From an uncultured Clostridiaceae bacterium (lineage in GTDB: Bacteria; Bacillota; Clostridia; Clostridiales; Clostridiaceae), in the NCBI GenBank assembly GCA_946405135.1, contig CAMJGD010000002.1, positions 291,969-355,968 on the forward strand: a stretch of 64,000 bases of DNA. The letters are read 5' to 3'. A program made the position numbers and the translations under genes. Of this stretch, positions 17,252 to 27,181 are shown in pieces; positions within the stretch are counted from its first letter, which is position 1, and each line of letters begins with the position of its first letter. The notes beneath the pieces are model-generated. The model was not told the DNA's origin. It was given only the letters and a program-made list of their open reading frames with translations, and ran no database searches.

Positions 17252-17280
17252 ATAATATAACCATTTATTTTAAAATGCAA
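17252..17280 (-). promoter_or_regulatory. sigma-A type promoter of clpP-clpX
   Basis: Reading the minus strand, TTGCAT (17280-17275), 17 bases and TATTAT (17257-17252) lie about 35 bases upstream of the clpP ATG. Confidence 0.6.
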
Positions 17281-17345
17281 CTATATTAAATTATATAATT
17301 AATTTTAATTATCGGTTAAAAATATATATTTTATATAGTTAAAAT

Positions 17346-17371
17346 AATTGCCAGAATATATTCTGGCAATT
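17346..17371 (-). terminator. terminator after tig
   Basis: AATTGCCAGAA (17346-17356) pairs perfectly with TTCTGGCAATT (17361-17371) with a 4-base loop, followed on the minus strand by ATTTTAA. Confidence 0.75.
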
Positions 17372-17394
17372 ATCTTAATGCTTATATAATAATA

Positions 17395-18687
17395 TTAATC
17401 TATAGCTTTGCTGTTTTCAACTAATAACTTTATTGCTTTTTCCATTATTACATCATTCTTTAGTAGTTCTCCCTGAGCTTTAACTATTAAATCTGCAGTT
17501 TTCTCTAAATCTTTATCTCCATACTGCTTTGCTATTTCCATAGCTCTTTCCTTTATTTCTTCCTCTGTTGCTTCTATGTTTTCTTCTTTGCTTATCTTTT
17601 CTAGTACTAAATCTGTTTTAACCTTCTTTTCAGCACTTTCTTTCATGAAATCTCTCATTTTAGCTTCGTCGTTATTTGTATATGCATAGTAAGTCTCTAG
17701 ATCTAATCCTTGATATTTTAATCTCATCTCTAGATCTCTCATCATGCCATCTATCTCTCTGTCTATCATAGCCTTTGGTATATCTACAGTTACATTTGAA
17801 TTAACTGCATCTATAACTGCTTCTTCAAACTCTCTTTTTGCTCTTAATTCATTGCCTTCTTTTATATTTTTTCTTATATCTTCTTTTACTTCTTCTATAG
17901 TATCAAATTCTGAAATTTCTTTTGCAAATTCATCATCTAATTCAGGTAATTCTTTAACCTTTATCTCTTTAACTGTAACTTCAAATAGAGCAGGCTTTCC
18001 ATTTAAATCTTCTCTGCCGTAGTTTTCTGGAAAAGTAACATTTACTTCTCTTTTTTCACCTATTCCAGCTCCAATAAGCTGCTCTTCAAAATTTCCTATA
18101 AAGGAGCCTGAACCTATTTCTAGAGGATAATCAGTACCTTCTCCTCCTTCAAAAGCTACACCATCAACAAATCCCTTAAAATCTATAACTGCTATATTTT
18201 TATCTTCAACTTTTCCTTCGGATTTTGTTTCAACTCTTGCATTTTTCTCTTGCATAGCTTTTAACTGTCTTTCTACCTCTTCTTCATCCACTGGATACTC
18301 TACTTTTTTAACTTCTAATCCTTTATACTGTCCTAACTGTACTTCTGGAACTACAGATACTTTAGCAGTATATATAAAATCTTTTCCTTCTTCGATTTGA
18401 ACTATATCTATTTCTGGATAATCCACTGGTTTAATGCTGTTTTCATCTAAAGCTTTTGGGTATGTATCTTCGCAACAAATATTTATTGCATCTTCGTATA
18501 GAACTCCAACTCCATAGTATTTCTTTATTATATTCATTGGAGCCTTACCTTTTCTAAAACCTGGTACATTAAATCTCTTCACATTTTTGTTATATGATTT
18601 TTTTAATGCCTCGTTAAACTTTTCAGCTTCCACTGTAATCTCTAACTGAACTACATTTGTTTCTATTTTTTCCATCTTAACATTCAT
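17395..18687 (-). CDS. tig: trigger factor, ribosome-bound chaperone and peptidyl-prolyl isomerase
   Basis: The 430-residue protein has the ribosome-binding domain with its signature ([12 protein letters not shown], about residues 39-50). A central FKBP-type isomerase domain (about 150-245; [32 protein letters not shown]) and a long helical C-terminal domain follow. It binds nascent chains at the ribosome exit. AGGAGG precedes the ATG. Its position upstream of clpP/clpX is conserved in Firmicutes, but a terminator shows it forms its own unit here. Confidence 0.97.
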   Translation of the reverse strand: MNVKMEKIETNVVQLEITVEAEKFNEALKKSYNKNVKRFNVPGFRKGKAPMNIIKKYYGVGVLYEDAINICCEDTYPKALDENSIKPVDYPEIDIVQIEEGKDFIYTAKVSVVPEVQLGQYKGLEVKKVEYPVDEEEVERQLKAMQEKNARVETKSEGKVEDKNIAVIDFKGFVDGVAFEGGEGTDYPLEIGSGSFIGNFEEQLIGAGIGEKREVNVTFPENYGREDLNGKPALFEVTVKEIKVKELPELDDEFAKEISEFDTIEEVKEDIRKNIKEGNELRAKREFEEAVIDAVNSNVTVDIPKAMIDREIDGMMRDLEMRLKYQGLDLETYYAYTNNDEAKMRDFMKESAEKKVKTDLVLEKISKEENIEATEEEIKERAMEIAKQYGDKDLEKTADLIVKAQGELLKNDVIMEKAIKLLVENSKAID

Positions 18688-18743
18688 CCTGATATTCCTC
18701 CTAATAACCTCTATAATGATAAGCTTTATACACTAACTAAGAT

Positions 18744-18773
18744 ATTATAACATACTTACAAATTTTATTTCAA
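18744..18773 (-). promoter_or_regulatory. sigma-A type promoter of tig
   Basis: On the minus strand, TTGAAA (18773-18768), an 18-base spacer and TATAAT (18749-18744) lie about 57 bases upstream of the tig ATG. Confidence 0.55.
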
Positions 18774-18856
18774 ATATTATTGCAAAATTTTAATATTCAT
18801 CCATATTTAATATTGCTTATCATAGATGCATAATATAAGTATAAAATAACACATAG

Positions 18857-19654
18857 TTATAATACCATCAATATATTATCAATATATTTTTTTGAATTTG
18901 TTATTTCATCATAATTATCATAATTATCTCTATATACTTCTATAATGGCATTTCCTTTATAATTAACCTTTTTTAATTCATCAAATATCTCCTTATAATC
19001 TATATCCCCTCTTCCTGGAAGTAAACATACATTATAATTGTCTTTGTCATTAATATGAAGATTTTTTATATCTTCACCCATGATTTTTAAATACTTTAAA
19101 GGCTCTATATCAGCCTTATAAGCCTGCTTTAAATCTAATGTAAAACTTATAGGGTATTTTAGATTTTCTTTAAGAAAACATAAAAATTCTATGTCTTTGG
19201 ACATGCACCAACATACATTTTCCTGACACAAAAGTATATCATTTTCTAGTGCCTTGTAAACCAGTTCATCATATATATCTAATACTAGTTTTTTATTTAA
19301 AGAATTAAAATCTCTATACCGCATTCCATGAAAAGTATAAAGCTTTGCTCCTAATTTATTTGCTGCTTTACATACCTTATCAAATACAGTCATCATATCC
19401 TTTCTTCTTCTCTTATAATCATCAAAAATATAAGGTTCAAAAGATGAGCTAAAAGCATGAACTGAATCTATAGAAAAATTATGCCTGTACTTTTCTTGAA
19501 CTAAATTGCTTAAAAATTCATCTTCATACTCACTAAAGCTGTTTAAGAATATTTCTCCTAAATTAAATCCCATATTTTTCATAAGAGATATACTATTTTC
19601 TGTATCCACTAAAGGATAAAATGAAGCTGAGGAAAGTCCAATTTCTATATCCAT
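18857..19654 (-). CDS. sugar phosphate isomerase/epimerase-like TIM barrel protein
   Basis: The 265-residue protein has the xylose-isomerase-like (AP endonuclease family 2) barrel. Candidate metal ligands occur at the usual places: Glu in LLCQENVCW (about residue 150), Asp in FTLDLKQAYK, His in NLHINDKDNY and Glu in NAIIEVYRDNY near the C-terminus. GRGDIDYKEIFDELKKVNYKG is the typical final barrel segment. The substrate is unknown. AAAGG lies upstream of the ATG. It follows the membrane-anchored gene at 19676 by only 21 bases, suggesting co-transcription. Confidence 0.8.
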   Translation of the reverse strand: MDIEIGLSSASFYPLVDTENSISLMKNMGFNLGEIFLNSFSEYEDEFLSNLVQEKYRHNFSIDSVHAFSSSFEPYIFDDYKRRRKDMMTVFDKVCKAANKLGAKLYTFHGMRYRDFNSLNKKLVLDIYDELVYKALENDILLCQENVCWCMSKDIEFLCFLKENLKYPISFTLDLKQAYKADIEPLKYLKIMGEDIKNLHINDKDNYNVCLLPGRGDIDYKEIFDELKKVNYKGNAIIEVYRDNYDNYDEITNSKKYIDNILMVL

Positions 19655-19675
19655 TAAAATATACCTTTCTAAAAA

Positions 19676-20503
19676 TTATTGAGATAAAGTACCATCTTCC
19701 TTTAAATAATTTAAGTTTCCATCTATATTTATCTCTAATCCTTTATCAGTTAAATTGCCTATAGTTATATCTTTACCTTTTATATTTAAATTTTTATGAG
19801 TTTCACTCTTTAAATCGTATTTCCAAAGGTATCTTTCATTTTCTCTAAACCAGGGAAGCTGACTAACATATACTATTTGTGTATCACTGCAAAATTTAGG
19901 ATAAGCACTCCAAACAAAAGTTGGCTTATTCTTCAATATACTTTCTTTTGTAAATACTTTTCCTGTAGAAACTGAAGTATACTTTGTTGGACTTATTTCT
20001 TTAGAATTTCCATTTTCATCACATAAAAAAATATTTTGCGTAGCTTCCTCATACACCATTATACCTTTACCAGAAGGCATTAAGCTAAAATAAACTTTTT
20101 CCTCCGTTGGAGCTAAATATTTAAAAACTTTGTTTCCGTCCTTTTCTTCATAAATAGCTTTAATAGTATTACCATTTCCAAGCTTAATCTCATAAAACTT
20201 TTCTTCCTGCTTAGATTCATTTTTATCTTGAGATGTATCACTTTCTTTATGCTGCTCTGCAGATTTTTCTTTATCATCTGTTATGTTTTTATTTTTATCT
20301 GAACCTGTTTTATTTTCATTTGAAGCTTTAGCTTCTGAATTTTTATTTCTTAATTCTTTAATGGTATTTGTGATATAATTTTTTGAAAATAGAGCAATAG
20401 CCGTAATAATTAATATAATTACAAGTATTGTTACTCTTGTTTTTCTTTTTCTCATCTTTCTTTCATATTCTTTGCTGAATATACTAGGCTTACCCACTAT
20501 CAA
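19676..20503 (-). CDS. membrane-anchored protein with charged linker, unknown function
   Basis: The 275-residue protein has a basic N-terminus (KEYERKMRKRKTR) and one transmembrane helix (about 24-42). A long low-complexity Lys/Asp/Glu/Ser linker (about 52-103) leads to an extracytoplasmic domain containing FKYLAPTEEKVYFSLMPSGKG and PTFVWSAYPKFCSD, reminiscent of beta-propeller-like or lipocalin-like folds but not identified. It starts with TTG at 20503 (AGGAGG four bases away) or GTG at 20497 (ten bases away); I cannot decide between them. It is the first gene of a two-gene unit with the TIM barrel gene. Confidence 0.55.
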   Translation of the reverse strand: MIVGKPSIFSKEYERKMRKRKTRVTILVIILIITAIALFSKNYITNTIKELRNKNSEAKASNENKTGSDKNKNITDDKEKSAEQHKESDTSQDKNESKQEEKFYEIKLGNGNTIKAIYEEKDGNKVFKYLAPTEEKVYFSLMPSGKGIMVYEEATQNIFLCDENGNSKEISPTKYTSVSTGKVFTKESILKNKPTFVWSAYPKFCSDTQIVYVSQLPWFRENERYLWKYDLKSETHKNLNIKGKDITIGNLTDKGLEINIDGNLNYLKEDGTLSQ

Positions 20504-20740
20504 ACTACCTCCTAGCTCCCATTTTTAATAACCTTAGCAAAAAAATAAATAACACTTATTTAAACTCATACTATTATATATTATAACTCATATATGTACA
20601 AATTAGTAATAATTTTTTTCTATATGATAACAATTTATGAACAATGTATAAAATGTTAATTTTTTTTACATCAGTAGCACTTTTTAAGCAGTATTAGAAT
20701 AGTATTTTAAAAATTTTATTAAGAGCTAATAAACAAATCT

Positions 20741-20764
20741 TAAGCCATGAGATATCATGGCTTA
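20741..20764 (-). terminator. hairpin overlapping the permease stop codon, possible terminator
   Basis: TAAGCCATGA (20741-20750) pairs perfectly with TCATGGCTTA (20755-20764). On the minus strand the tail is AGATTTGTTT, so the T tract is weak. Confidence 0.45.
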
Positions 20765-22117
20765 GGCAACTTCTTTAACATGCTTTTCTTCTATTTTAAA
20801 TTTATTTTTAAGAGTCATATATAAATAAAATGGCACTCCCATCATTATAAGTAAAAATCCATACATCACTGTTTCTGCCCCTGAACCATATATGGTCCAT
20901 AATGCATATATAAATCCCATAAGAGGAACTAGAGAGCTTTTAATAAAATTAAATATATTTAAATTCTTTTTATGTTTAACTGTAAGTAATATCTCTGCGG
21001 CTGCTGCCATTGCATAAATAGGCAGATAGGATAAGGTAGCAAGTAAAGAAATAAAAGTAAAAGCAGAACCAAATCCTTTGGAAAAATTCATAAAAAGTAA
21101 TATATTAACGAGTATAGAACTAATAATAAGTGAGGCATAAGGTGTTTTATACTTTGGATGAACTTTTGCAAAAATTTCTGGGAAAACCCCATCAACTCCC
21201 GCAGCATAAGACACCCTTGCTGTAGATAAAAGCCAGCCTATAGTGGTTCCCATTATACTAATAAGAGCTCCAACTCCTATATACTTTCCTGCACTATTTC
21301 CTAAAAATTTTGCAAAAATGCTAACTATAGGTGAATTGCTTGATGCTAATTCATTTTGAGGCATAGATCCCATGGCTACGAAACTTATCAGCATATAAAG
21401 CATAGTAGATATTAATATGCCTATTATTGTACTTCTTTTTATATTTTTTTCTGGATTTTTTATTTCACCAGCAGTGACAGAAGCAGTTTCAAGTCCTGTA
21501 AAGGCCCACAATGTGGCTGTAGCTGCAGCTGGTATTGTACTTATACCCTTTCCCTGAGGGAATAAAGGCATTATATTAGCTTTATTGAAATTAATTCCGC
21601 CGACTATACAAAAAACTATAAATAGAACTAACTTTATCACCGTACTTACTGTCTGCATCCTTGCAGCTAATTTAACTCCCAATATATTAACTGCAGTAAA
21701 TATCCATAAAACTGCAGTAGTGCATATAAAACTCATCATAGGATTTGCTGAAATTTGTGGTATTAAAAATGATACATAGCTTGCCACTGCAATTATTATA
21801 GCTGCATTGCCTATCCAACATCCATTCCAGTAAAGCCAAGCATTCATAAATCCCATAAAATCTCCAAAAGCTAATTTTGAATACTCATAAGGTCCTCCAG
21901 TTTTAGGTATTTTAGTTCCTAAATTAGCAAAAGAAAGAGCTAAAAATATAGATCCTATACCTGTTATTACCCAAGCAATCATAGTAGAACCAGGTCCAGA
22001 CTTTTGAGCTAATGTAGCGGGCAGCATGAATATCCCAGATCCCATCATATTACCTATAACCAGGGCTGTGGCCATAAACAATCCTAATTCTTTTTTTAAT
22101 TGTGGTGTACTTTCCAT
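20762..22117 (-). CDS. APC superfamily amino acid permease/antiporter
   Basis: The 451-residue protein has about twelve membrane helices. The first helix carries ALVIGNMMGSGIFMLPATLA, the unwound substrate-binding motif of APC transporters (GSGIF). Helix 6 carries LWAFTGLETASVTAGEIKNPEKNI. The pattern is close to basic amino acid/polyamine antiporters such as AdiC or CadB types, but the substrate is not readable. The start is ATG at 22117, seven bases after GGGGGA; an ATG two codons earlier abuts that site. It is a single gene. No riboswitch was recognised in the 240-base upstream gap. Confidence 0.85.
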   Translation of the reverse strand: MESTPQLKKELGLFMATALVIGNMMGSGIFMLPATLAQKSGPGSTMIAWVITGIGSIFLALSFANLGTKIPKTGGPYEYSKLAFGDFMGFMNAWLYWNGCWIGNAAIIIAVASYVSFLIPQISANPMMSFICTTAVLWIFTAVNILGVKLAARMQTVSTVIKLVLFIVFCIVGGINFNKANIMPLFPQGKGISTIPAAATATLWAFTGLETASVTAGEIKNPEKNIKRSTIIGILISTMLYMLISFVAMGSMPQNELASSNSPIVSIFAKFLGNSAGKYIGVGALISIMGTTIGWLLSTARVSYAAGVDGVFPEIFAKVHPKYKTPYASLIISSILVNILLFMNFSKGFGSAFTFISLLATLSYLPIYAMAAAAEILLTVKHKKNLNIFNFIKSSLVPLMGFIYALWTIYGSGAETVMYGFLLIMMGVPFYLYMTLKNKFKIEEKHVKEVA

Positions 22118-22310
22118 TATCATTCCCCCAGATCAAAATACAAAATATAAAAAATTAAGCAAATTCTGCGGAAAATCAGCTTTAATCATAATTAAATGAA
22201 AATATTTGAAAATTCCTGTAGAATTCGCTTACTTTAGCTATTTTATACTCCTACTTATAAATAGTCAATAATTTTTTATGAAAATTCAATTAGTAATTTA
22301 TATTAAAAAA

Positions 22311-22348
22311 GAAACTGCTAAGTAATACATTCATTACTCAACAGCTTC
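22311..22348 (-). terminator. terminator after the CGCSGSC gene
   Basis: A 16-bp stem with three G-U pairs on the minus strand (22333-22348 with 22311-22326) is followed by TTTTTT. Confidence 0.75.
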
Positions 22349-22360
22349 ATTATAAAAATA

Positions 22361-22528
22361 CTATTTTTTTATGTTACCACAAGAACCACTGCAGCCACAT
22401 TTGTTTCCAAAAGAAACAATTATTTTTTCTTTTACTACATTTTCAGTATATTCCTCAAAGCCATGCTCTTCAGTATCTTTAAGGTAAGATACCTTTTTAG
22501 AATCTATTTTAACATTATTTTTATCCAT
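22361..22528 (-). CDS. small Cys-cluster protein, 55 aa
   Basis: A short open frame on the minus strand reads MDKNNVKIDSKKVSYLKDTE at its start. It ends in FGNKCGCSGSCGNIKK, three closely spaced cysteines in a CGCSGSC cluster preceded by a predicted strand VVKEKIIVSFG. AAAGGATGA precedes the ATG at a normal distance and a strong terminator follows the TAG, so it looks like an independent gene. A C-terminal cysteine cluster suggests metal or cluster binding, but I do not recognise the family. Confidence 0.65.
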   Translation of the reverse strand: MDKNNVKIDSKKVSYLKDTEEHGFEEYTENVVKEKIIVSFGNKCGCSGSCGNIKK

Positions 22529-22624
22529 AAAATCATCCTTTCAAGTTTTAGTATTCTTAATAAATATAGCATAAATAATCTTAAAAGAATATTTATGCTA
22601 ATATTATATGAAATTCTAATTTAT

Positions 22625-23989
22625 TTAATTAATATAACTCATTGGATTTACAGTATTCCCATTTATTCTTATTTCAAAATGCAAGTGTGGGCCAGTGCTC
22701 ATTCCTGTAGAACCAACTCTTGCTATAACTTGTCCTTGTTTTACCTGCTGACCCGCTGAAACCGATAATGAACTGGCATGAGCATAGACAGTTTGTACAC
22801 CATTTCCGTGACTCAAAATAATCATATTACCATATATATAGTTACTTCCAGCAAAAACTACTTGTCCACCTTTTGAAGCCTTTATAGGTGCTCCAAATCC
22901 AGCCCCTATGTCGACCCCTGTGTGGAATCCTTTAGCACCAGTTATAGGATGAATTCTTGGACCATATGGACATGTAATAGGTCCAGAGGTAGGCCTTAAG
23001 TATCCTGAAGAATTATCTGTTTGTGATGAATTGTTGTTACTATTATTGCTACTATTGTTACTATTATTGCTACTATTATTACTATTACTGTTGTTACTGC
23101 TGTTATTATTTTTATCTTTATTTATTTGTTCTCGTATAAAACTATCTATTTCATTCCTAGCACTTTCACTAAAAGCAACCAATTCGGATACTTCATCTTG
23201 ATTTTTTTTCTTTTCAGAACCTAACTTATTTATCATATCCTTCTTTTGAGATTCCATGCTATTTAATTGTGTTACTATAGATTGCTTTGAATTCTTTTCA
23301 CCAACTAAAATCTTTTTCTGATTTTCTAATTCGCTTTTATTGCTCTGCAATTCTGCTTTTTCTTTTAATAAGTTCTGACTTTGATCCTCTAGCTTTTTCT
23401 TTTCACTTTGGAGTCCAGCTCTCATATCTTCTACTTCTTTTATGAGCTCTTTATCACTTTTTATTATCATGCTAATATTTGTAGCTTTAGAGATCAAATC
23501 TGAAAAACTATTACTTTCTAGAATAATTTCTATAATAGAGTTATAAGGGTTGCTTATGTACATCCCTCTAAGTCTTTCTCCTAGCAATTCTTCTTTTTCT
23601 TTTCGTTCTATTTCTTTTTTCTCTATCTCTTTAGTTTTTTCTTTTATATTAGACTCAATATTATTAATATTTGACTGCAATTTTTTTATATTATTTTGCA
23701 CACTGCTAATTTTTTCAGTACAGCTATCTATTTGTTTATTTGATTTTTCTAGTTCCTTTCCCTTATCATTAAGCTCCCCTTGAATAGAACTTATATCTTT
23801 CTGTATCTTATCCTGAATTTTTGGTATTTCTTTATTTCTTTGTTGTAACTCTTTTACCTTTTGATTATTTTTTTCTATTTGTTTTTCTCTTTCTTCTACA
23901 TAAGATGGTGCAGCATAGGCTGCAGTTCCCCAAAATGAGGTTATTAAAGTTAAACTTAGCAGGAAAGATAAGTATCTCTTTTTTATCAA
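22625..23989 (-). CDS. secreted M23 peptidoglycan hydrolase with coiled-coil (EnvC/CwlO-like)
   Basis: The 454-residue protein has a signal peptide (KKRYLSFLLSLTLITSFWG, cleavage after AYA), a long coiled coil (about 30-290), a Ser/Asn linker of about 35 residues and a LytM/M23 domain. The metal and catalytic residues are in GFHTGVDIGAGFG (H and D) and HLHFEIR (HxH). M23 enzymes cut peptide cross-links in the cell wall; the coiled coil suggests a division or sporulation regulator like EnvC. The start is TTG at 23989, six bases after a run of Gs. An upstream ATG at 24076 would mask the signal peptide. Confidence 0.88.
   Translation of the reverse strand: MIKKRYLSFLLSLTLITSFWGTAAYAAPSYVEEREKQIEKNNQKVKELQQRNKEIPKIQDKIQKDISSIQGELNDKGKELEKSNKQIDSCTEKISSVQNNIKKLQSNINNIESNIKEKTKEIEKKEIERKEKEELLGERLRGMYISNPYNSIIEIILESNSFSDLISKATNISMIIKSDKELIKEVEDMRAGLQSEKKKLEDQSQNLLKEKAELQSNKSELENQKKILVGEKNSKQSIVTQLNSMESQKKDMINKLGSEKKKNQDEVSELVAFSESARNEIDSFIREQINKDKNNNSSNNSNSNNSSNNSNNSSNNSNNNSSQTDNSSGYLRPTSGPITCPYGPRIHPITGAKGFHTGVDIGAGFGAPIKASKGGQVVFAGSNYIYGNMIILSHGNGVQTVYAHASSLSVSAGQQVKQGQVIARVGSTGMSTGPHLHFEIRINGNTVNPMSYIN
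23039..23101 (-). repeat. 21-base tandem repeat encoding the Ser/Asn linker
   Basis: About three copies of a 21-base unit (plus strand ACTATTATTGCTACTATTGT...) encode seven-residue Ser/Asn blocks between coiled coil and M23 domain. The frame is preserved by unit number. Confidence 0.65.
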
Positions 23990-24175
23990 TTCTATCCCCC
24001 CAAAACAAATTATATATTTATCACAACTTTGTTCATTTATATGTATAATTATAAAAAAATAATCAAATATAATCAACTCATATATTAATATATAATAGTT
24101 TTTTATGTACTTTTTATAAATTTATTATTAAATAATGTAAAATATAATCAAATTTTCTATTAACTTTGACAAAAA

Positions 24176-24203
24176 AATGTAACGGTTATAAGCCCCGTTA
24201 CAT
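24176..24203 (-). terminator. terminator of the oxidoreductase gene
   Basis: AATGTAACGG (24176-24185) pairs with CCGTTACATT (24194-24203). On the minus strand TTTTT follows. Confidence 0.8.
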
Positions 24204-25321
24204 TAATTATTGATTTTTATCCAATTTCTATTATTATCACTAGATCTATAAGCTGCCTCTATTATAGATGTAGCATAAACTGCATCTTTAAACTCTGCCG
24301 GTTTTAAATATTTAAATTCTCTGCCTCCTATTTTCAAAAGGAAACTGTATAGTGATGCCATGTGGGCATTTACCATAAAACCTAAAGAATATTTTGAAGA
24401 AGGATAAACCTGATTTAATTCCTCCATAACTTCACCCTTAATAGGAAGACTTCCATGATACCACAAATTCTTTTCAAAATCATAAGCTAGAGGATAGTCT
24501 GGATTATTCATATTTATCATTAGAGAGCCTTTAGTACCAAATATCTCTATTTCTGTTTCTTCTCCTTTGCCTGCTGCTACCCTTGAAACTTCTAAAGATC
24601 CGCTGCATCCATTCTTCATATGAATTTCTAAGTGAGAAAAATCATCAACTTCTACTTTTTTCATGCCTTCTTTAGTAGGTCTTTCTCTTATTATAGTCTT
24701 ATTAATTGCACTAATTTCATCATATTCTCCTAAAAGATAATAGACTAAATCTATTAGATGAACTCCTAAATCCACTAAAGCTCCCCCTGCAGATTTTTCT
24801 TTAGTTCTTTTCCATTTCATGTCTTTATTTACGTCTAGATAACTTTGGTGATACATATGACATTTAAAATTTATTATTTCTCCTATAACTCCCTCTTCTA
24901 TCATAGCCTTTGCTTTAACTACGGCAGGTACAAATCTCATCATAAAAGCTACCTGACTATTTATAGAAGCCTCTTCAGCTTTTTTACATAAATAAACTTC
25001 GTCTTTACATGTTCCAGTAAGAGGTTTTTCACAATATATATTTTTTATTCCTAATTCTATAGCTTTTTCAATCATTTCCTTATGCATAAAATTAGGAGTA
25101 CATATGTCTACCACATCTGTATCCTTAATATTCTCCATACTTTTGACTACATGTTGGAAACCAATATCCTCACTACAAAAATCTCTAGAAGATAGGAGTT
25201 TATAAAAATTAATATTAAAGGGTACATTATCTATGCAAAATGGCAGAGCCTTAAGTGCAATAGTATGGATTTTGCCTATGAATCCTAATCCACACAGGGA
25301 ATAATTGATTTTTTCTTTCAT
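24203..25321 (-). CDS. Gfo/Idh/MocA family NAD(P)-dependent oxidoreductase
   Basis: The 372-residue protein has the Rossmann start YSLCGLGFIGKIHTIAL, the NAD-binding region VDICTPNFMHKEM and the catalytic EKPLTG (Lys at about 98). The C-terminal alpha/beta domain contains GGALVDLGVHLIDLVYYLLG, whose His and Asp are typical catalytic residues. Members oxidise sugars, inositols or related ligands; the substrate is unknown. GAGG precedes the ATG. It lies downstream of the HNH gene with 35 bases between, so they may be co-transcribed. Confidence 0.85.
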   Translation of the reverse strand: MKEKINYSLCGLGFIGKIHTIALKALPFCIDNVPFNINFYKLLSSRDFCSEDIGFQHVVKSMENIKDTDVVDICTPNFMHKEMIEKAIELGIKNIYCEKPLTGTCKDEVYLCKKAEEASINSQVAFMMRFVPAVVKAKAMIEEGVIGEIINFKCHMYHQSYLDVNKDMKWKRTKEKSAGGALVDLGVHLIDLVYYLLGEYDEISAINKTIIRERPTKEGMKKVEVDDFSHLEIHMKNGCSGSLEVSRVAAGKGEETEIEIFGTKGSLMINMNNPDYPLAYDFEKNLWYHGSLPIKGEVMEELNQVYPSSKYSLGFMVNAHMASLYSFLLKIGGREFKYLKPAEFKDAVYATSIIEAAYRSSDNNRNWIKINN

Positions 25322-25356
25322 AAAACATTCACTCCTCTAAGCTTACTTATATATCA

Positions 25357-25776
25357 TCAAATTATATTTAATTCCTTTATAAGGTCTAATATTTCTTTTT
25401 CATGCTCATCTATATATAACGTTCCACCCATAAATAAAGTTACTATATCTTCTTTTTTATATCCTTCTTTATATCGCCTTAAACCTTTAAACATCCTGCT
25501 TATTTCGCTGGAACTTATATCTAACTTCTTTATTATTTCAGTTTCGCTATAGTAAGCTTTAGACTCAAAAATATGGAATAGATTTTGTTGTAACTGCTTT
25601 TTATATTTTATATCTGTATTCCGGTTCATATGTGGCCCGTTCTTACCTCTATGACAATTACTGCATAAATATTTGAAATTTATAGGGATATTTGAAAGAT
25701 AACTTGCCTCACTTCTAAAAATTATATGATGTATTTCCGCATGAGGCCTACCACATACCTCGCAATATCTCACCAT
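25357..25776 (-). CDS. HNH-type protein with C-terminal helix-turn-helix
   Basis: The 139-residue protein begins with a treble-clef HNH-like zinc site: CEVCGRPHAEIHHIIFRSEAS and then FKYLCSNCHRGKNGPHMNR. CxxC pairs hold the zinc, and the HH/N/H residues are those of HNH nucleases. Residues about 75-105 (YYSETEIIKKLDISSSEIS) look like a helix-turn-helix. It is a short stand-alone protein, not linked to a restriction system or phage here; its target is unknown. AAGGAGATGG precedes the ATG. Confidence 0.75.
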   Translation of the reverse strand: MVRYCEVCGRPHAEIHHIIFRSEASYLSNIPINFKYLCSNCHRGKNGPHMNRNTDIKYKKQLQQNLFHIFESKAYYSETEIIKKLDISSSEISRMFKGLRRYKEGYKKEDIVTLFMGGTLYIDEHEKEILDLIKELNII

Positions 25777-25913
25777 TCCATCTCCTTTTTAATAATATAT
25801 TATAATACCATTATACTAGTAAATTATTAATTTTTATAGTTGATTTTTAAACATTAAATGCTTAAAATTAACAGCCTTTATATCTAAATGTAAGTGGCTA
25901 TAAGCAAAAAAAA

Positions 25914-25986
25914 TTAAGAGCTAAAAATGATTAAGGATTACTTCTAATACAAAAACACTTTTTCATCCCTTATTTTTAACTCTTAA
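25914..25986 (-). terminator. long imperfect hairpin after thiI, possible terminator
   Basis: Bases around 25968-25985 pair with 25915-25936 with bulges. The minus-strand tail is AATTTTTTTT, an excellent T tract. Confidence 0.5.
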
Positions 25987-26035
25987 CTAAAAAAATTATT
26001 TAAGTTAATCTTCTGTTTTATTATTAACTTTCAAA

Positions 26036-27181
26036 TTATAGATCATATATTTCTACATTTTCTATAGCTTCAGCTACAAGCTTATCTACGTCTAACACTG
26101 ATTCTGACTTCCTTATATCTTGTAATCTTGGTTTTGTTTTAGGGTGTTTTGGCACAAATATGGTACAACAATCTTCATAAGGCAATATGGAAGTTTCGTA
26201 AGTACCGATTTGTCTTGCCATATCCATGATATCAGTTTTATCCATAGCTACTAAAGGTCTAAATACAGGTCTATCAGAAACATCATCACTTACCACAAGT
26301 CCTTCCATGGTCTGGCTTGCTACCTGACCTATACTCTCTCCTGTAGTTACTGACTGCAAACCATTATCTTCTGCTAATTTACAAGCTACTCTCATCATAA
26401 ATCTTCTCATTATTATAGTAAGCTCATCTTCTCTGCACTTTTCAATAATATTCATCTGAATATCTGTAAAAGGCACTACATACAGCTTTACCTTACCTGT
26501 GTAAAAGCTCAATATTTTAGCTAGATCCTTAACTTTTTCTTTTGCTCTTTCACTGGTATAAGGATGACTATGATAATATACGCAGTTTAGCTCTACTCCT
26601 CTTCTAGCCATACAATATCCTGCCACTGGAGAATCTATTCCTCCTGATAACATAAGCATAGTATTTCCATTCATTCCATAAGGAAGGCCTCCAGCTGCTT
26701 TTATTCTTTTTTCATACACATAAGCTTTTTGTCTTATTTCTATATTAACCTTACATTGAGGAGAATTCACATCTACCTTTATATCTTCATCCTTAGATAA
26801 TATGTAAGCTCCTACTTCTCTGTTAACTTCCATAGAATTCATAGGAAAAGCTTTGTTTGCCCTTTTAGCTTCCACTTTAAAAGTATCTGATTCTGTACTT
26901 TTAACATACTCTAGGGCAGCCTCTTTTATTTCTTCCATATCTGCTTCTATTTCTTTTACAATGCATATTTCAAGAATTCCAAATACTTTTTTTATTCTAT
27001 CTGCAGCTTCTTCTAAATTTTCACTGTATATAAACCATCTGTTCATATCCATAACAAATTCATATTCTAATCCATCCAGTACATGTTTTATATTATCTTT
27101 TAATTTTCTTTCAAATTTACCTCTATTTTGACCTTTTAAAAATATTTCTGAGGCATATTTTACTAGTATTAATTTTCTCAT
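26036..27181 (-). CDS. thiI: tRNA 4-thiouridine synthase ThiI
   Basis: The 381-residue enzyme installs 4-thiouridine at position 8 of tRNA and can supply sulfur for thiamine. It has a ferredoxin-like N-terminal domain, a THUMP domain (about 60-165) and a PP-loop ATP pyrophosphatase with MLSGGIDSPVAGY (about 180). A C-terminal rhodanese domain, present in E. coli ThiI, is absent, as in other Gram-positives. The conserved Cys block SILPYEDCCTIF, about residues 328-339, probably provides thiol chemistry. It overlaps the upstream iscS stop codon in ATGA, so the two are translationally coupled, which matches the sulfur donor-acceptor pair. Confidence 0.95.
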   Translation of the reverse strand: MRKLILVKYASEIFLKGQNRGKFERKLKDNIKHVLDGLEYEFVMDMNRWFIYSENLEEAADRIKKVFGILEICIVKEIEADMEEIKEAALEYVKSTESDTFKVEAKRANKAFPMNSMEVNREVGAYILSKDEDIKVDVNSPQCKVNIEIRQKAYVYEKRIKAAGGLPYGMNGNTMLMLSGGIDSPVAGYCMARRGVELNCVYYHSHPYTSERAKEKVKDLAKILSFYTGKVKLYVVPFTDIQMNIIEKCREDELTIIMRRFMMRVACKLAEDNGLQSVTTGESIGQVASQTMEGLVVSDDVSDRPVFRPLVAMDKTDIMDMARQIGTYETSILPYEDCCTIFVPKHPKTKPRLQDIRKSESVLDVDKLVAEAIENVEIYDL

